This document shows positions 10,074 to 20,855 of a DNA stretch of 64,000 nt, in pieces. The position numbers and the translations under genes are program-made. Source of the DNA: Paralithodes platypus (taxonomy: Eukaryota; Arthropoda; Malacostraca; Decapoda; Lithodidae); contig CM064492.1 in the NCBI GenBank assembly GCA_032716605.1, positions 46,283,403 through 46,347,402 on the forward strand. Direction: 5' to 3'. Position 1 is the first letter of the stretch. Each line of letters opens with the position of its first letter. The notes under the pieces were generated by a model. The model did no database searches. It was not told where the DNA came from and worked only from the letters and a program-made list of their open reading frames with translations.

Positions 10074-12478
10074 CTACCCCTGCCCCCCCCCCAACCTCGT
10101 CGAAAAGGGCGGGCCACCCCAACCCCAGGCCGGCGCGGGGCTGACCCCTTCGAAGGGCGGCCGGAAGCGGAAGGCCGGCCAGCCCCGACACAGAGGGGAT
10201 GAAAGGGGCAAGAACAGAAGTGCGAGGCGGAACCGACGCACAGGCCAGCAACGTCCCAGTCCTGCGCCCGTGCAAGGCGGCAGCACTTGCAGCAGCACCC
10301 CGAAGAGGACCGGCAGAAGGACGGGACTGAGAAGACCCCGCGCGCGGCACAGCGCGTCGGTGCGTGACGTAAGCAGGGGCCGTAACGACACAGCGCGGCG
10401 TCGCGTGTTGGAAACAGGGGCCGCCGACAGAGAAGCGTAGCATTCCCAAGCATCCTGCTTAAAAAACCCCGACGTATATAGCGCAGAGTACAACAAACCC
10501 TGACGAATAACCAAGGGGGCCGGCCGGCAGAACGAAGACCGTACCGTCGTGCGGTGCCGAGTTGCCGCGCACAAAACCGCCTTCAGCTCGGGAACCAAAG
10601 ACACCGCGAGCCGAAGGTGGACCCGCTGAACGCGGTCCAAACCCTCGCGAAGATCGCCTGGCGCAGACGCCTCGAAAAGCCGCAGGTGGTGAACAGACGT
10701 CTGGAGGGAACCTAAAGACAAGACAATAAGTCCGTCACCCTCCGTCGCAAGGGAAAAACCTCGGCGACAGAGGGCTGATCCGGGTGAGAGAAGAACGGGG
10801 TAGCAATAGAACAAAGTTCAAGAACGGGCGCGCTCATCCAGGACCAGAACGCGCCGTCCAACCCGCCTACAGACACAAGAGGAGGCAAAAGCAGGGACGA
10901 CTCCGGGGGAGGGACGGAAGGAGAGCCGTCGACGGATCGGTGTGTGAAGTCGAAGGCCTCAGCAAACCAGGCCTCCAATGGGAGAGGGTGACCGAGCATG
11001 ATGGCTAAGCCAGGCGTACCGGCGTCGCACAAACCTGACCCATAGGAGGACAGACCCGTCAACACAGCCAGGGACTGAACAGCCGGAAGGATGTCAGGGC
11101 GGCTGAAGTCTGACCAGAGCGTAGGCCTGCAGAAGGGAGGGGGACCGTAGCAGGGGTAGGTAGGGTGAGGTGCTGAGGGTGAGGCACCGCCAAGAAGGGC
11201 GAGAAGAGGGAGTCTTCCATCGACTCCAAGCGCCCGACGAAGCGTGACACAACCCAGCCCTGCATAGCCGACAATTGATCCGAGAGAGGCTACCCCCCCC
11301 CCCCCCCCTCCCCCAGATTGGTCGGCCCGCAGGGGCGAGCGTGAGCGGGAGCGAGACCCACGACACGAACCAGCAGCGTCGCGGCCCAAGGAAGGCGAGC
11401 GACGACGGTTGTGTCGCCGTTGAGGGACTCGTCCCCGATCACGAACGGCCGAGGGGGAAACAGCACCATTCCCCTCTTCCAGCGACACATCAGCTCCTGA
11501 GAAAGGGGACCCCGAAACCTCGCGAAACCCCACCGAGGCAAGAGGAGGGGTACCCCCCTGGCGAGACGGTAAGTGAAGGTCAGGAAGAGAAGAATGAGGA
11601 GGAGCAGGACGACGGGAGTGGGAAGGCTGGCCGGGTGAAAGGAGGCCAGGAGCCGCGGGGGGAAACAGAGCAAGGATCCCCGGGGCTGAGATAACAGGGC
11701 GGCCTGACACCGAGGCGGAGGAGGGAGGGACCACCACCGTGGGACGAGACCGTGAAGGAAGAAGAGGCACTGAAGCAGGTGAAGTAGGAGAAGCAACGAC
11801 ATCCAGGCGGACCCTCCTGGACAGTGTAGGAGGAGGGAGCAGAGGGCCAGCTACAGCATGAACAACCGCGCGCGGAGAGGACAACGTAAGAGGAAGTCGT
11901 CTGGGCTGGGGAAGCGGGCGGAAGGGAGTAGAGCCCCTATCCGTAGAGGCCAGGGGAGGGCGCACAGGGGCAGAGCCGCTAACCCCGGCCTCAGGGCGAG
12001 AACCATGACGAGGGCGATGGGCGTCGTCAAGGCGATCAGGAGGACGACGAGGCGAGCGAGAGCGTGGACGGAGCCGGGGAACCCCCCGACGATGGGACGA
12101 CCGGCTGCGGGACCCAGGGGAGAGGGCCCGAGCAGGGAGAGGGCCAGGTAAATGGCCGTCAGTCGGGTCAGGGATACCCAGGGCGACGCGGATCCGGTCG
12201 GCAACAAAGGCCGGGGAACGGTGGCCCACAGTCCTAATGTGGCGGGAGACCATCGTCCACACCGACGGAAGGGAAGCAGGAGGCCACAGCCGCCGCCGAG
12301 GAACCAGGGCCATGGAGCAGCACAACCACCAGGGCCAGACACGTGCCACACAGAGCAGGGAGGTAGGCCGTAGAGGACACACAGAGCGAGTGGCGCAAGC
12401 AGGACGTGTGGCTCTCCAAGCACGGGGAGCGACAACCAAGGCGAAAGCAAGGCAGCCTACCTGCACTAGAAGAAACAC
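10074..12478 (-). pseudogene. DIRS-GC gag-like region
   Basis: Occupies the gag position upstream of RT. The 588-codon frame (10712-12478) has an Arg/Ser basic segment (SPGSRSRSSHRRGVPRLR and RPRSRSPRRPPDRLDD) like the other DIRS Gags here, a long Pro/Ser/Ala-rich middle and a C-terminal stretch LPLEAWFAEAFDFTHRS. The homologous sequence seems to continue in other frames to about 10074. GC-rich DNA yields long chance frames on both strands, so the precise reading frame is uncertain. The assignment rests on position and the RS-rich composition. Confidence 0.5.
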
Positions 12479-12479
12479 A

Positions 12480-13899
12480 CACCATAATCAGCACGTCGAA
12501 GGAGTAAGTGGAGAGAATGTCCAAGAAGAACCAGGGAAGGAGCATGGGGAAACAGGAACACACATGCAAACAGGTATCCGTACTCACCCTAAACTGGGAG
12601 CACAGAGGTAGGTGAGGAGGGCGGCCGAGGTGGAAGAGCACTAGCAGAACCTGCAAAGATGGAGAAAGTGTTAACCACCACTCAACATCTTACATGCAGG
12701 GCCTATAACACCAGTAAAGTGCATACACCAATATAGTATCAGGCAACAAGATGACATAACAAAAGTCAATAGTGAAAGCCAACTATTACCGCAAATTTGC
12801 GGGCCAATGGAGGCATAACCGTACCGACACCATCCTCCTGCAATTTCGCGGGACCCCCCCAACGATCTCCGCAAATTTGCGGGGAACCGAAATGTCCCAG
12901 AGGACCGAATCGAGCACCCCGCAAATTTGCGGGACCGGCCGAGATGGTCCGGCGCCGAAAAAGCGAGAGGAGCGTCTAGGAAATACCAAAAGAGGCCCAG
13001 AAAAAAGCGTCATCTCCTTATGAACTCCAAGCGGCCATCAAGCTGAGCAGTGTCTTCCTTGATAATATCCTGACTCAACCGGTCAAGGGAGAGGCAAGGA
13101 AGACACACCAGGGGAGAGGAGGCACATCCCCTAGGAACCACCCAACCCACAGAGATAGAGCAAAGCCCATGAGGAGAAGTGGCAGGAAGGGTGGTTTGGC
13201 ACAAACAGGGGCCCCCGTAGGGTACCCCAGGATTGGGCAAAAGGGTATGAAAGGATGGAGGTGAAAACAGTAAGGGAACACAAAAACCAGTAAATGAAAC
13301 TGGCGAGAAAAAGGGTGGCCTAGCCGTGAGGAGAGAATGTGTCAGCGGCGAAAAACCCTGTGGTGTGAGGGAGGGGCCCCCGTGGGGTACCCCAGGATAT
13401 CACGAACCACCAAGCGCCCAGGCCCTTGAGACACAGTGAAGGCTCGAAAGGGGGGACTCGGGAATAACGCTAATAATGCGGCCGACACAAACCCTACAAA
13501 CAGCACCGCCACCACGAAATCTCAGATCGTGAACCAACTGTACACCTAGGCTATGAAAATATGAAAACTCATAGGGGCATAGCAATTCCTGAATAAGAAA
13601 CAAGCTAGGCTAAAATAAGCTAAAAGCTAAACTATGCCCAGACTAACAGGAAAAAAGAATATGAAAAGAGAAAGGAATGAAAAACACACACGAGGAACGC
13701 CAGGCGCCCCCGTACCTTCGGTAGCTATTTCCACACGCGTCTCCATTAAACACACTGAGGAGCCCATTTACGTGTGCCCTAGATCACGTAACATCTGTCT
13801 AACAAAAAAGAAGGCCAGATAAGCCGAAAACGAACCTAAACAGGGTGAATTAAAGGAGCACAACAAAAGCGACTGCATTCAATGGAGCGCGTGAAAAAA
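12480..13899 (-). other. DIRS-GC leader region, no gene seen
   Basis: Non-coding leader between the right terminus and gag. It holds the palindrome array at 12789-12933 and a 25-bp segment present twice (13206-13230 and 13373-13397, sharing GGGGTACCCCAGGAT or a one-base variant). Only short unsupported frames occur. Confidence 0.6.
12789..12933. promoter_or_regulatory. Array of CCGCAAATTTGCGG palindromes
   Basis: Three exact copies of the 14-bp palindrome CCGCAAATTTGCGG (starts at 12789, 12869 and 12919) and one degenerate copy near 12838 (TGCAATTTCGCGGG), all within 145 bp of the DIRS-GC leader. A dimeric protein could bind such repeats, but no binder is identified. Confidence 0.6.
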
Positions 13900-14200
13900 T
13901 GATGACAAGAGAGGGTCGCTCATGCGCACGTTCGACAGGGATCTGCACATGACGGAACACAGGATGGGCCTTAAGCGGTAACTAAGGTAAACCCCTTTTT
14001 CTTCTCTTCTATGCTTTTTTCACCTTCGGTGGTAGTTTTGGTTAATGTACAACGTCTCCTAGAGCAAGATAAGGAGTAGACTCTAGACGTTTTCTTTTTA
14101 ACCGCGGTTGGAATGACGACATAGCAGTCAAAATAGACAAGTCGTCATTGCAATTAGGTTAATAGCCTTGACGTTGGATTTGCCAAGACTACTAACAAAT
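13900..14200. repeat. DIRS-GC right inverted terminal repeat
   Basis: Reverse complement of 6194-6493. It ends at ...CTACTAACAAAT, followed directly by the resumed 327-bp array. Confidence 0.9.
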
Positions 14201-14485
14201 GGCCCCATTAATTGCTCTTTCCATTCACATATGCATAGCCTATGTGAGTTGCAGTTGGGATGTGTGTACATGCTTAGATTGATATGCAGGATTCGAAGTT
14301 GCATAATAAATCGTAGGCAGTGTCCACCATCCTTTAACCGTCTTCGTGGTGCGATGCATAAGGTGTTGATTTTCGGTGTGAGCGTCCTGGGTTCGAATCC
14401 ACGGACTGCCACATGTGTTTGTAAATTTCATTAATCGATTTTAGGAGTATAGTTGGTTGTTGGAAGGAACATAATAATTTATATG
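14201..14485 (+). repeat. 327-bp array, part to the right of DIRS-GC
   Basis: Begins GGCCCCATTAATTGC, exactly where the unit was broken at 6145, and carries the same B box (about 14389-14400). It runs to about 14485. Confidence 0.9.
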
Positions 14486-14517
14486 AGTTCAAGAATTCAC
14501 TGCGTCTACCTTCTATT

Positions 14518-14539
14518 GTTACTATACCGTGGGTGATAC
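14518..14539. repeat. hAT right end: 14-bp TIR plus 8-bp target duplication
   Basis: GTTACTATACCGTG (14518-14531) followed by GGTGATAC (14532-14539). Partner of 4070-4091. Confidence 0.9.
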
Positions 14540-14878
14540 TGTTGTCGAGCGTGGTGAAGGGAGTGATGTGGTGTTTGAGACCTTTCCTGAGGATATTTGT
14601 GTTGATTTGTGTGGGTCAGAAATGAGCAGTGACAAAACCGATATAAAAGCTAAGTTTGAACAGGAAAAGGGTGCTGATAAAGGTGAAATGAAGGATGTAA
14701 GTCAACTCCAAAGTACTGTATGCTGTTTAGTTAGGCATCACTCGCGGAGTCTAGCCCCTCACCTGCTTGTCTGCCCATGAAGGTGGCCAAATACTTTAAT
14801 AAAAAGACGCTAGTGCGAAGTGTGGCCAAGAAAGCACGAGAGGAGGAGGAAAATATAAGAGATTCTGCATGTTTATAA
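14532..14878 (+). pseudogene. Split ORF, 3' part, with a probable 86-bp intron
   Basis: Continues the frame broken at 4077: VVERGEGSDVVFETFPED, CVDLCGSEMSSDKTD, then a Lys/Glu-rich run ending at codon GAT (14694-14696). A strong donor GTAAGT follows at 14697, and a pyrimidine-rich acceptor ends in AG at 14781-14782. Exon 2 (14783-14878) is in phase and encodes 31 residues (VAKYFNKKTLVRSVAKKARE...) before TAA. Joined across the hAT site and the intron the ORF would be 146 codons. Function is unrecognised; it is hydrophilic and charged. Unspliced, the frame stops near 14780. Confidence 0.55.
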
Positions 14879-14936
14879 TTTAAGACATACAGGTACAGTA
14901 CTTTTAAAATATGTATTTACTACCCTTTGTAACAGC

Positions 14937-15116
14937 AAGAGCGGCGTGAACTTATCTAGCCGAACAAAGAAGATCCTTGGCAAAATGAAGATGGTGGATC
15001 TGGACCTGGTGCCCCTGGTTGAAGCGGGATATACTCATATCGTCGTCAACATTCCATCCACTGACGACAAGGTTGGCACATATTTGAGAGTTAAGCCATT
15101 TGGGAGACTATTGTAA
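14937..15116 (+). other. Coding-looking segment, possible further exon
   Basis: An open stretch of 59 codons (SGVNLSSRTKKILGKMKMVD, LVPLVEAGYTHIVVNIPSTD) ending in TAA, preceded by a pyrimidine-rich acceptor-like ACCCTTTGTAACAG (14922-14935). It has no ATG at its start, so it would need splicing to an upstream exon; the preceding exon's stop at 14876 makes that link unclear. The product is not recognised. Confidence 0.3.
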
Positions 15117-15626
15117 ATTAAAATGTAAAACTTGCAAACTAGTAGGAGCTTACTCTTTCGTTTCTGTCACAAACACAGAGCAACCCAGCTCGCTCTCAGA
15201 AACATTCCTCCTGTCAACACTACACCATAAGCACATTTTACTTTTTCTATACGTGGGACGCCAGTAAGGCAAGGCAATACAGACCAGTATTGATTTAGTT
15301 TTGCTGCTCTCATCACTTACCACATGGATCCTGGAGGTGGTAAGGTGGTACTGGAGCCTGGGGCTTCCACATACTGCTGTGTTGCAGTTGGAAATTCCCG
15401 TCTTTGTTTCCACTACCAAGAGTGTCATCTTTGGGTGACCAAGGCTCACATGTTGCATACATATGGATTTTGAGCAAGTCCTCTGCTAATAGGTGTTCCT
15501 TATCTGGTTATCTTTGAAGGTAGTCTCTTGCTTTTGAAATGACTATGCAAGGATTACATTTATGGCTGGGATTGTAATAACCTTGACAAGGAGCTGATCA
15601 TTTATTTTGATAAAACCAAATATGTA
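15117..15626. other. Interval without recognised features
   Basis: Only short frames on either strand (for example minus 15150-15458), with no motif I recognise. Confidence 0.4.
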
Positions 15627-15879
15627 CAGTAAACCCTCGCTATCTCGGACTAATTGGGGGGAGACCCAGTCCGAGATGACCGAAAATCCGAGATGTCCGG
15701 AGTCCGGCTTATGTCCGACCTAACAGAGCATAAAATCCTACCTAACCAATGTCCGTCCGAGACAACAATGAAATCGGAGACTACGGAAAAAATCCGACCT
15801 CAAGAGAGACGTCCGCGTCAACCTAGAAAACGAAGACAACCCTATTCGAACCCTATAATCTGTAATACAAAACACAGTA

Positions 15880-16687
15880 CAGTAAACCCCTGCACAACGA
15901 ACACTCTTGCAACAAATTTTCACTTTACCGAAGGTTGCATAGTACTACCCCTTGCCCGCACAACAAACACTTTGGCTCGACTTTACAATTTTTATTTTTT
16001 TTTTTTACCGAGATTTACCGATGGTTCGGAAGTTTTTTGCCAGGGTATTTTTAGCTTTTTTCCACATAAAATCGCTCACTCCCCCTCTGCAACTCTCTTT
16101 CTATCTATCTATCTCTCTAATGCATATCTACCTAACTCCCTTATACATTAACATAACTATGTCTTATTTGGACTTTTTGTAATCTTTGAATAATTTCTAA
16201 TGCGATGGAATTGAAAAATATAATATCCTTCCAGCACATAGATAAATAATAAATAAGATAGTCAACAAAATATTTCAACTCTCCCCTCCGTGCGAGCAGA
16301 GACGGAAGATTTACGTTGATAGATTTTTGTTTTGTTTTTTCCCTCGATATACTGTACACTCTTTCTATCTATCTATCTCTCTAATTCATCTACCTAACTC
16401 CCTTATACATTAACATAACTATGTCTTATTTGGACTTTTTGTAATCTTTGAATCATTTCTAATGTGATGGAATTGAAAAATATAATATCCTTCCAGCACA
16501 TAGATAAATAATAAATAAGATATTCTTATCTACATCATCACAGTATCGGGGTTGGAGTTGAGGCTTGGGACAGGGAGGGGAGGGATTAGGCGTGGGGATT
16601 TTTTTTTGTTTTTTGTTTTTGTTTTTTTATGTGAAATTTATCATATTAATGACAAATACTACCCTTATAGTTAGCGGGGGTTTACTG
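15880..16687. mobile_element. Element B: TA-flanked MITE inside A
   Basis: TA (15878-15879), then CAGTAAACCCCTGC, ending GCGGGGGTTTACTG before TA (16688-16689). It is 808 bp, with no coding capacity. It contains roughly 1.6 units of a 270-bp tandem repeat and a G-rich segment near 16545-16600, both repeated at 18305-18770 and 18961-19010, suggesting a second incomplete copy of B. Confidence 0.75.
16084..16526. repeat. About 270-bp tandem repeat, first block
   Basis: Units begin with a TCTATCTATC tract and continue through CATTAACATAACTATGTC and CCTTCCAGCACATAGATAAA. The second block is 17091-17150 plus 18304-18770, interrupted by element C. Confidence 0.75.
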
Positions 16688-17150
16688 TATATCATTTATT
16701 AATTATAACAATTTATTATAACTTTTATTTGGTGTTTACGAACATTATAGGGGTATATGCCTGATGGTTCGGACCTAACCTAATTAATCCCATATAACTA
16801 ATAGTTCACGCAACGAAAATTTGCCCCGGATGTAGATGGTGTCGGACGTCCCTTCTGTTTGTCGGATATTCACCCTTATTGCCCGGTGACGTGAGGGCAT
16901 CATCCGACAACGTCGGACACTGTCGGAACGATGACGGAAATGTCCGAAATACGGAAGTACAGTCGACGCTCGATTTAACGGACCCCGATACAACGGATTT
17001 CGGATTTAACGGACTCTGTCTGTAGCCGGACAATAGACCCAGCAACGGACAAAGTCCGATGCTCGAAAAAAAGTTGGAGCAAAGTCCGTTGCTCTATCTA
17101 TTTATCTCTCTAATGCACCTACCTAAATCCCTTATACATTAACATAACTA

Positions 17151-18303
17151 CAGTGGAGCCCCCATCCTAGTTGCTAATCGGTTCCGCAGAAATAGAGCTA
17201 GGATTGAAACAGCCAAGATCGGGGCACTGTTCTTATGGGGAAAATTCAATCTGTTCCGTGCTCATGCCAAAATGTGCGTCTTTTCTATTTTTTGCCTACG
17301 AAAACATGTTTTATTGTACACAAATTAAATTTTATGCATTATACTGTATCATATAATACACCATAGAATAAGTTTTTAATAACTAGAAAAAAAAAGGCCC
17401 AATATCTAAACAATTACCGCACTTTTTCCCAGTGTTAGGCTATGAAAACATGTTTTTTGTCTAGGCTACATCAAGTAGCCTAGGCCTAAATCTTTTGCAT
17501 TGTAAATAATAATGTAGACATGGCTAAATGACAGTCCTAACCATAAATACTGTAGATTGGGGCATTGTTTCTATCATGCGAAAAAATTTAGGCCTAGCCT
17601 AGGCCTAGGTTCTAAATTCGTCCAACCACCCCTCAAGTACCCATTTCGCCCCAAATACATCCAATAAATACATATTATGAGGAAAAGACGTATAAATACG
17701 TATTATGAGAAGATTACTTACCACACAGATTTTATTATAAATCATTGTCATATTTAGCCTAGCCTAGGCTAACATCGTCTAGGCTAGGCAATTCAATCGC
17801 TTTCGTCCGACATGGACTGGTCTTTGCTGTGTTTTGAGCATGAAATTCCTTCATTGCTACCACCAGGCCAACCATCCCTATCACTAGATGTACTAGAGGT
17901 TATAATAAACATGAGAGATAAGGGGTTCAGGCACAAAAAGGCTTGCAAACGGTTGTTTTGTCAACACAGATACTAGCTAAACTGCAAGCGTCTGCTTAGT
18001 GATGACGTCATACAAAGATGGCGGCATCTTGCGCATTTGACGATCGGATCTCGGAATCACTCGGATTTCGTCTCTAAACGGTAAGCTACTGGCAGATTCT
18101 TTCGTTAGGTTAAAAAAAAAAAAAAAAAAATTCTAGTTTTATGTCGAGTTTTTCGTTATTTTTGCTATTTTTTCGGGTTTCGGCTGGGATTTTGATGCGA
18201 GGAATGAGGCTTTTGGCGCGAGAATTGAAATGGGGAATATTTGGTGTGTGGTGCGAGAATTGAATCAACGAAGACCGGTGTAGCTAGGATGGGGGCTCCA
18301 CTG
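17151..18303. mobile_element. Element C: TA-flanked element with CRE/YY1 leader
   Basis: An 1153-bp element with terminal inverted repeats CAGTGGAGCCCCCATCCTAG and its complement, flanked by TA (17149-17150 and 18304-18305). The empty site is visible in the neighbouring repeat unit, which reads AACATAACTATGTCTTA without interruption (about 16150-16166). The right half (17905-18270) matches 3430-3815 upstream of the split ORF. No transposase is present. Confidence 0.85.
18003..18025 (+). promoter_or_regulatory. CRE plus YY1-type site in element C
   Basis: TGACGTCA at 18003-18010 and AAGATGGCGGC at 18015-18025, the same pair as at 3526-3548. Confidence 0.5.
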
Positions 18304-18770
18304 TATGTCTTATTTGGACTTTGTAATCTTTGAATCATTTCTAATGTGATGGAATTGAAAAATATAATATCCTTCCAGCACATAGATAAATAATAAATAA
18401 GATAGTCAACAAAATATTTCAACTCTCCCCTCCGTGCGAGCAGAGACGGAAGATTTACGTTTGATAGATTTTTTGTTTTGTTTTTTCCCTCGATATACAC
18501 TCTCTTTCTATCTATCTGTCTCTCTAATTCATCTACCTAAATCCCTTATACATTAACATAACTATGCCTTATTTGGACTTTTGTAATCTTTGAATTATTT
18601 CTAATGCGATGGAATTGAAAAATATAATATCCTTCCAGCACATAGATAAACAATAAATAAGATAGTCAAAAAAATAGTTCAACCCTCCCCTCCGTCTAGG
18701 CGCCAAGCTTCCGAGACGGGAGATTTACGTTTGATAGATTTTTTTGTTTTTTTTTCCCACGGTATACACA
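18304..18770. repeat. About 270-bp tandem repeat, second block
   Basis: Continues the repeat broken by element C, with two further units. Homopolymer runs follow at 19031-19060 (T) and 19146-19163 (A). Confidence 0.7.
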
Positions 18771-19028
18771 AAATGATGGGTAAATATTATAACATGTTTT
18801 TAATTGACATTTGTGTCGTTTTTGCTGATTATGAGTAGGTGGAAAAAAATGTCTTTAATTCTATCATATCGGATATAGAGACCAAATAACATACACTTTT
18901 AAGTGTGTTCAATAGTTTTGCATTATCAATAGGGTGTAGCACAAGGCTTATCAACATATCACAGTAACGGGGTCGGGGTTGAGGCCGGGACGGGGAGGGG
19001 AGGGAGTAGGCCTGCAGGGGATATCCTT

Positions 19029-19061
<33 letters not shown>

Positions 19062-19305
19062 CCCCCCATGTGAAATTTATCATATCAATGACAAATACGA
19101 CCTTTATTATGTTTTCAGGGACAGTACAGCACAATGTGTCCCTCAAAAAAAAAAAAAAAAAAAACGAAGGCAATTTTCCAGCTACAGACTTTTTCCAGCA
19201 ACGGACTCGGTCTCCCCCCTATTAGTCCGACTGTACATGTCCGAGAGGCCGTAGCCAATCCGGCTAGTACGGGTTTCCGACCTCTAGAGGTCCGAGGGTT
19301 TACTG

Positions 19306-20336
19306 TACTGTATAATCAATAATCTTGCGCATCAGTTACAGGCTACTGAAAAGCCTACAGTTCTGAGGTTGAGACAGGAAATAAATGGGTGGTCAAAATT
19401 ATAATCTATCTATCTATCTATTGCCTGACGCCGTGATCCCCGAAGGGGTGATAAGAGTTTCTCAATTCTGAGGAAACTTAGCAATGTCTAGATAGTATCT
19501 CCCAAGATACTATTCAAGTTTGTCAGTTTAATGTTTACATGGAACAGTTTAGTATGATAGGATATTAAGTAAATTTTTGGTTTATAATTATTATATGCAT
19601 ACATTGATTGTAAAGCAACTAGAGTACCAGTATGGTACTGTGTACTTAATTTAGGCTTTTGATTAAATATCGTGTGTTAATTCTTAATAATTCCAATATT
19701 AACAAAAAGGACACAATTATATTCTTGCGGTAATAGCTTAATCCAACAAGTCATAACCACTCTTCTCACTACTCTGACAGATGAGGGACGTACACTCTGC
19801 CTTCCGACCTCCAGACTACGTACACTTTTGGGCTACCAGGGTGCACATTATTTCTTGTTTTTTGTGTTCGACTTGTGGTTACTTAGGATGCAGTCAGGCA
19901 GGGAGTAGTGAGCAGATATCAACGTGTGTGCTTTTACTAATTATTTTGTTTCTCTTACTTACTAGTTCTTTAGTTTTCTTTGTGATATTATGTTGATTGT
20001 TTATGGGTGGCTGTTGGTAGGGAGGAACAAATCTTGATTGGAGCATGTGATTATACTAATACTGTAGCTAAAGTTTCACCATTGGATACTACAGTGTTGT
20101 CAATAGTTACTGTTTATCAGTATCAGGTAACCTTTGGTCACCTGATAGATGCTTTCCTTGCTGCACAGTCTCCTGCCGCATCCCTGTTAAATCCCCTAAC
20201 CCTGAAATCCTTTCTTAGGACCTTGTTCCAGGTCTTCCCCAGTCTACTGACTGTCATCCTTCCACCCACTTCCATAATATTAATGTGCTAAACAGAGTCA
20301 TCCTCATCTATTTCCTCCCTATGGCCAAACCACTAT
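19306..20336. other. Interval without a gene; dispersed repeat DNA
   Basis: Contains an ATCT microsatellite (about 19407-19420) and a short dispersed motif GATCCCCGAAGGGGTG (19435-19450) seen again near 29849-29864. 20150-20336 and 29563-30080 are probably one pyrimidine-rich repeat split by DIRS-2. No coding signal is recognised. Confidence 0.5.
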
Positions 20337-20379
20337 TATAGGTTTGACTCCTGCAAGGAGTTAAAGAAAACCTAATATT

Positions 20380-20677
20380 TTAGTAGTGGCCCCGTAATCA
20401 TTGACGATTATGCCTATTACATAAGGCTACCTCTTCAAACGCTCATAGGCGTAGTTTGAATCTACCGCTGCAGAGCTCAGAGGAACCTTCATCATAAGCA
20501 CACGCAAAATCACTCATGGTTCGTCTTTATGATTGGGTTCTCACTACGAAAAAACTTCGTAACAAATAAAAAATAAAAATAAAATAAGAATAACTATTCA
20601 TAAGCTTTCCATATTCCGTGGATGTACTTCTGTGAATTCTTGGACCAGACGCTGACTAGCGCATCTATCCGCCTTCA
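20380..20677. repeat. DIRS-2 left inverted terminal repeat
   Basis: Reverse complement of about 29264-29562 (for example TGGACCAGACGCTGACTAGC at 20641-20660 against its complement near 29280-29300). Confidence 0.88.
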
Positions 20678-20748
20678 CTGACATATCAAGTATACCAAAA
20701 TCCTTAATACATCAACGAATGGGAAGGGGATGGTCGGGAGGGCCCCAG

Positions 20749-20855
20749 TCGTCAATGATTACGGGGCCACTACTAAATATTAGGTTTTCTTTATCTCCTT
20801 GCAGGAGTCAAACCTATAATTTATTAGTGGCCCCTCCATCATTGACGATTATGCC
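20749..20855. repeat. DIRS-2 internal complementary region
   Basis: The complement of the left end is joined to the complement of the right end at AACCTATA-ATTTATT (20818/20819). Confidence 0.88.

Larger units (their letters stand above)
6146..14200 (-). mobile_element. GC-rich DIRS1-like element (DIRS-GC), end to end
   Basis: A complete 8055-bp DIRS-type element on the minus strand. Its ends are fixed by its own internal complementary region at 6558-6669, which joins the complement of the left end (starting TGGGAGG) to the complement of the right end (ending AACAAAT). Nearly identical inverted repeats lie at 6194-6493 and 13900-14200. Order on the minus strand: right terminus, leader (12480-13899), gag, RT/RNase H, tyrosine recombinase, ICR, left terminus. 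No target duplication is present: the array reads GTGGTTAA before it and GGCCCCATT after it, matching the uninterrupted unit at 5486-5500. The interior is strikingly GC-rich compared with its AT-rich surroundings. All coding domains are decayed. Confidence 0.92.
4078..14531. mobile_element. hAT-like DNA transposon carrying nested insertions
   Basis: The ends are a perfect 14-bp terminal inverted repeat, CACGGTATAGTAAC (4078-4091) and its complement (14518-14531), with weaker similarity further inward. An 8-bp target duplication GGTGATAC lies at 4070-4077 and 14532-14539. An 8-bp duplication with CA...TG ends is the hAT superfamily pattern. Without the 8.05 kb DIRS at 6146-14200 the element is about 2.4 kb. 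No transposase is visible, so it is non-autonomous. It contains a tRNA-SINE (4851-5094) and a 327-bp tandem array. 4092-4850 holds only short spurious frames and I see no gene there. Confidence 0.85.
15627..19305. mobile_element. Element A: TA-flanked pogo/Tigger-like composite
   Basis: The left end CAGTAAACCCTCGC follows TA (15625-15626); the right end ...CGAGGGTTTACTG precedes TA (19306-19307). CAG...CTG ends with a TA duplication fit the Tc1/mariner-pogo group. No transposase frame is visible. The interior holds elements B and C plus tandem repeats, so A grew by nested insertion. 16688-17090 also contains a related lone end, CAGTCGACGCTCGATTTAA (from 16962), whose partner I could not find. 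Confidence 0.65.
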
